30,902 nucleotides of DNA, taken from positions 1 to 30,902 of the forward strand of contig DAINAR010000038.1 in assembly GCA_036733345.1 (NCBI GenBank). The letters run 5' to 3'. This document shows, in pieces, positions 30,742 through 30,902 of the stretch. Below the pieces are notes generated by a model. The model saw nothing but the letters and a program-made list of their open reading frames with translations. It was not told the DNA's origin and did not search any database. Within the stretch, counting starts at the first letter, position 1, and each line of letters starts with the position of its first letter. Position numbers and translations under genes: made by a program. Source of the DNA: JAFGMQ01 sp036733345. Lineage in GTDB: Bacteria > Desulfobacterota > DSM-4660 > Desulfatiglandales > Desulfatiglandaceae.

Positions 30742-30902
30742 TTATGATACCCCGCTGCTTGCGGCGGGGTAGTTCATTTCCCCGGATTTTTCATCCCATT
30801 TACTTACCAGATAACCCTTATGTTTCTCGAATTTCATCGCCTGTTCTTCAACCAGTTTTTCAGCTTCAATAGAAGACATTTCCCAGCTTTGTTTAACAAA
30901 AG
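30742..30902 (-). CDS. 3' end of a gene running off the right edge, tail formed by a palindromic repeat
   Basis: On the minus strand a frame is open from the window edge to a TAA at 30744-30742, giving 52 residues that start FVKQSWEMSSIEAEKLVEEQ and end MNYPAASSGVS. No family is recognised; the segment looks like an amphipathic helix followed by a short strand. The last 11 codons lie on a palindrome (ACCCCGCTGC-TT-GCGGCGGGGT, 30749-30770) of a kind often seen between genes, so the repeat supplies the C-terminus and stop codon. It is either the end of a larger gene or a tiny gene starting at an internal ATG. Confidence 0.4.
   Translation of the reverse strand, partial: FVKQSWEMSSIEAEKLVEEQAMKFEKHKGYLVSKWDEKSGEMNYPAASSGVS

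Overview
The window looks like a piece of chromosome from an uncultured bacterium of moderate G+C content. The best fit is a Desulfobacterota (old Deltaproteobacteria) type lineage. The clues are a CobA-HemD fusion, a CoaBC/UDG/NfeD/slipin gene order, RdgC, a Memo-AMMECR1 fusion with its radical SAM partner, an IPTL-CTERM-like surface protein and many short palindromic intergenic repeats. This assignment is inferred from gene content only. No rRNA, tRNA, CRISPR array or intact transposase was seen.

Layout. At the left edge a divergent gene starts on the minus strand. It is followed by a palindromic repeat and an acetolactate decarboxylase gene (budA) that has a good promoter and a possible 15-codon leader peptide. 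After a LysM-SPOR lipoprotein gene and a MITE-like element, a long plus-strand run (2.6-12.6 kb) carries coaBC, a type-4 uracil-DNA glycosylase, a NfeD-type membrane protease with its slipin, a Rho-N-domain protein, ispD, and then an AmmeMemoRadiSam cluster: exported Memo-AMMECR1 fusion, a membrane protein with a degenerate spermidine-synthase domain, and a radical SAM protein with a Tat-like leader. A haem block follows (hemC, cobA-hemD), then a YchF-like GTPase homologue whose nucleotide-binding motifs are degenerate. This block is flanked by 40-bp inverted repeats.

From 16.9 to 21 kb lie a minus-strand AbiEii/DUF6922 toxin-antitoxin-like pair, an RdgC that appears split into two overlapping genes behind a strong promoter and a leader hairpin, a metal-dependent cyclase-family hydrolase and an HD-GYP phosphodiesterase. 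A cysteine desulfurase gene converges on a minus-strand operon that encodes an amino-group-carrier pathway: lysW (52-aa carrier ending EDWGE), lysX, lysY/argC, a stand-alone class II glutamine amidotransferase-like hydrolase, lysZ and lysJ. LysW shields the amino group of glutamate or aminoadipate through a gamma-glutamyl isopeptide bond. LysX loads it, LysZ phosphorylates, LysY reduces and LysJ transaminates to ornithine or lysine still bound to LysW. No LysK release peptidase is present. The embedded Ntn-type hydrolase is therefore a candidate for releasing the product, and this is the most interesting hypothesis in the window. A long stem-loop lies between lysW and lysX.

The right end has a VapBC module with an operator over its -10 box, a cysteine synthase gene with an upstream 19-bp palindrome, a truncated secreted-protein gene ending in a TnpB-type hairpin, an IPTL-CTERM-like secreted protein, tandem and hairpin repeats, and the 3' end of a gene running off the right edge.
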